Shown here in pieces: positions 55,601 to 60,268 of a stretch of DNA of 64,000 bases. Origin of the DNA: Cyrtodaria siliqua (lineage: Eukaryota; Mollusca; Bivalvia; Adapedonta; Hiatellidae); assembly GCA_037043455.1 (NCBI GenBank), contig JAWPHD010011208.1:1-64000 (forward strand), given 5' to 3'. The translations under genes and the position numbers were made by a program. Under the pieces are notes generated by a model. It ran no database searches and was not told the DNA's origin. It saw nothing but the letters and a program-made list of their open reading frames with translations. Numbering within the stretch: position 1 is the stretch's first letter; the number at the start of each line of letters is the position of its first letter.

Positions 55601-58600
55601 TAACCATCGAATATAATACTTACGCCTGAATAAACTAAACCATCTGGGCATGCACATCCTGTGAATTGAAGTCCTTTGGTACAAGTGCGTACATCACACG
55701 TTTTCTCGCACGGTGCATCTTCTACGTATTCCATTCCGTTTGGGCAAACCATATCATCAACACAGTCTTGCTCTGGTTCTCCACATACAAATCGACCAGC
55801 AGTGCATATACTAAAAATCATGTAACATTTGTTAGGATATGCAATAAGTAATAGATAGAGTCTGGTCTCAGCGAGTTGGCTTATTTAAACACCGAGATGG
55901 GCGTAGCCCGTCGAGGTGTTTAAATAACCAACGAGCTGAGACAGACTCTATCTTTTTTATAGCATGGTGTACTGAGTAACACTGTGACGTCATAGTGACC
56001 GTACTCTAAATTCCAATATCCGGTAGTTGTAGTACGGTAAAGCCACGCCCCTTTAGTTAACCTAAATTAAACGATTTAATGCTCTGCATTCATCAAAGGA
56101 AATGTCACCGACCATGCTACAAACAATAGTTAGAGTATGGTTTCATTGAGTTGGTTCATTTTAAACATCGAGGTGGGCGTAGCCCATCGAGGTGTTTAAA
56201 TTAACCAACTCAATGAAACCGTACTCTATTTGTTTTGTAGCATGTCCATTTCAGCTCTATTTCAGTTATTCTAACTGTTATTCTCACTGTTATTCTCACA
56301 GTTATTCTGACAGGTCTTATTTTCAATTAAACGATTTACACCTGTGTCTGAACAAAGAGAATTGTCTGTGGCCATGCTAACCTGTGGTGTGGGAGTGTAA
56401 TAACACCATTCAATATTTTCGATATTCCACTAGTGGTATAACATAACGTTAATGACGTCATGGACGTCACATTAATTTACGTTTTCTGACGTAATGTGAC
56501 GTTATAAGTTATGTTATAAATAAAATCTAACATTCGAGTACTCATGTAAGATACTCTCTCTCTCTATATATATATATATATTCGAAGGTATCGCCCGTTT
56601 TTCTAAATTTATTTTGTAATGAGAGAGCTTGCATTGTGTTTTGTTCTTCTGCAGATTTCTTGTTTCACAAAGGAAATTGATATAGAGAAATTTGATAATT
56701 ACCCAAAAATGACATGGCAATATTTCACGCGAGTTTATATAGGCCTGTGTAGCCCGTTAATAGGAATGGCGTCTTTGTTTAACAGTTAATGGAATAAAGA
56801 AAACTCATAACTCATAAAAATCATAAAAAATATAGTTCTAGTGAAATGGAAGGCAACTGCCCTACTATAAAACGGAAATTAAAAGTGACCTTACTAGGTT
56901 GATTACATAACTTGCAGTGTGAGAGTGTAATAAAAAAAGAGTATGATAACGGACCTTTGGAAACGGCCGAGCACGACACATACGAAATATTGCAGTCTCG
57001 GTTTGTTTGAGACTGTTCATGAGCGGTAGTGAAATATGCTAGCTACCGCTCACGCCCTCTAGCCCCGGGTTGAGCAGAACTCAATATTCATAAAATCAAC
57101 AACACAAAATTTTAACCATCCCGAAGATGGCATGCATATGGCGGTGGACATGGAGTTGACGCTTTCCCCATGTCGTACGGCGTATGGTCCCAGTATCTAA
57201 AAAAAATTAAATGCCCCGAAGAGGGAAATAAACATAATGGAATTTAGTTGGGAGCAGCGGTTATGAAGCATGCGTATAAAACGCAGACAACATATCCTAT
57301 GAGTGGTTAAACAATACCCAGAGCCTTTTATCGGTCGGAGTAGTGGAACCACCGAATCAAAAATAAGTAAGAAAACAAAAGAAATTGAAAATGTACCACC
57401 GATAACTAACTATAAGTATCGGGCTCAGCGATCTCCAAAGATCGAATGAATAACAGTACTGATTGCAAGCGCGGGGAGACGTTTTACTGCCGCCACACTG
57501 CACAAGCAACGCCACTGTGCTATAAAGTCATGATAAATATCATACTAAGCTAGAGTCGTAAATATGGAATGAAGGTCAAATCGTCGCTGATGTATGCACA
57601 TAAGCTTGCGTTATCTTTAGCTATAATTAAATAATGCGTTCTAAATGTCTATAAAGAATGTGGGTTCAATGTAAGATAAAACTCATATATTTCACATTAA
57701 AAAAAGCACATACCATTTTTCACATTTTCTATGAATGACAGATCCAGGCGGATGCATGGTCGCGTCGGGATCGTATTTATCAATACAGTGACATTGCTCC
57801 ATGGCGACACAATTGCCGTCCTGATCGATGAACATTCCGGAAGGACAAACACACCCAGCTACCACAACACTATCGTCACAACTGTCGAACATTAATGACA
57901 AGTCATGGCAATGTGTGGCGCACGTGTTTGCCTTTTCGGTGTATTCAAGTCCATCTGGACACTGTCTAAATTTACCTGAAAAACAGTCAGACGAAGGTTA
58001 GATTTATACACTTCAATATACAGTGTTTATTACATGGTGCGGCGCTTTTCCTTTTACCTGAACTTCTGGTTAAATGCCCGTAACAGTGATCACTGCGTCA
58101 CAAAGTGTGATAAATAAACTGTTCCGTTATACCAAACTTCATAACACTTTGTGACGTAGATACTATATTACACATACCAAGCAATAACACAGTTATAGAA
58201 TATCCAACTTGGTATTACACGCATATATCACGAAACGGCTCAATATATGTCATGATATATGCTCATAACTCCTCGTTGGACATTCTATAACTTATACATC
58301 TTACATCGATAAAACAAATCAAAGTAGTATATTTTACAAACACTATTTATAAACAATATATTATAACATATCAAACAGTTAAATATGCTTTTAAATCCGG
58401 TGTAAGTATGTGTTTTCAAAATACTGAAAGGAAAAAGAATCGCAGGGTGCGTATTTTCGCTATATATTGCATATTCTGCACACTTAATTCCATATATATT
58501 CCAAGTAAATCCCAAAATGTTTTGTAAAAAAAAAATGCAGTTAGAGAAAGGACACAACTGTGATGTTGTAGACGTTTTAATCACAGTACACGTTGTAACA

Positions 58601-60236
58601 AGAAATTCATAAATGCTGAAGTTCCTCTTTGAAAAATTGAGCCAGTTCAGTACTGTATTTAATGTTAAGTGATTGCAACATTTAAAGCCTAAGTTTGCTC
58701 ACCTGCTTGAGCCAAATGCGCAAAAGGACAGGCCTAATGTCGCCCTGTACCATTCGATTAGCAGTAGCATATTAAACATACAATATATAGCGGAAATACG
58801 CACCCTGCGTTTCTTTTTCCTTTCAGTATATTAGCTCAAACGCATTTGTACATGCAAATTCTCTTCATAAACTGCAGCCGGGATATGAGAGACGGGTAAA
58901 CAATGACTTATACATGGAAAAGTAAATGCCCGAGCATTGTACTTTAAACATTTATTAACTTCAATTTTAAATTCCTTAAATATGTCAATATTGTGATTAG
59001 CAAACTTCCGATTGTAAGTTTTAAAATGTAAACAAATGTCTTAAAACACACCTGTCTGCAAAGAAGTTGCTCTATTGCTTAATATATGGTGTATTCATTA
59101 CTTTAACAACAAAACCATGAGGTGTGTGTGTGGTAGTGAATTTTTAAATGTTCCACATATTTTTAATGTTCATATGTAAAACTCTTTTCTCACTTCCCAA
59201 AAAAATAAACCAATATATAAATAAATAAATTATTTACTGCATGTTGTTTTCATTTCTTCTGACCATGTTAATTGCTGCCCGTACTCATAGCACTTTCTAT
59301 CTATCCCAGATGCTGTCACACAAAGTGGCTCAAAGTCGTTCATGAATTCAGATCGGCACATATCGGCGATACAATTTTCTTGAACAACGTTTGTGTCGAA
59401 TATTTCATAGCAGCCTCCAAGAACTTCCCTACTTACAAGCTTAGTGCAGTGTGTGGTGGCTTCCTTTTTCTAAAATGGATTGTAAGGAAATGGATAAGGA
59501 AATGGATTGTAAGGAAATGGATTGTAAGAAAATGGACTGTAAGGAAATGGATAAGGAAATGGATTGTAAGGAAATGGATAAGGAAATGGATTGTAAGGAA
59601 ATGGATTGTAAGGAAATGGATAAGGAAATGGATTGTAAGGAAATGGATAAGGAAATGGATTGTAAGGAAATGGATTGTAAGGAAATGGATAAGGAAATGG
59701 ATTGTAAGGAAATGGATAAGGAAATGGATTGTAAGGAAATGGATTGTAAGGAAATGGATAAGGAAATGGATTGTAAGGAAATGGATTGTAAGGGCAAAAC
59801 TGTATGGATTAAACTCCATTTAAAGGTGAATGGCCACACTTTTTGTGGTATCAATTAACAAATTTAATTCTTAAACATCATATGAACATTTCTTGATAGT
59901 CATGGAGAGAAACATACATTTAAAACCGCTACTAGGCTGTATGTAAAAATAAGTATTATTTACATGTCGTAGATACTACTTTTACCACTGCGTGACTGAA
60001 CGGGGAAATGAGGTAAATCTGAATTGTATAGCTGTACAACCATTGCCAGATAATTGATAAATACATTTACCTGTGGAATAATTTACCTGTTCAATTTTTT
60101 CTACGTCATCGAATAAAATCTTATTTTCGCTTTTCACAGATATTACAATGTGTTTATTGTAAATATCTAGTGTTGTGTATTGATTTCGATTTAAATAAAC
60201 ATAAACAAAACATGGACGGCATTATGTAGTTCTGCA

Positions 60237-60268
<32 letters not shown>

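Noticed and set aside
59272..59858. Long plus- and minus-strand ORFs (130-180 codons) at 59.3-59.9 kb
   Set aside because: They are open only because the 12/15-bp minisatellite lacks stops in several frames. The real coding here is E3 on the minus strand.
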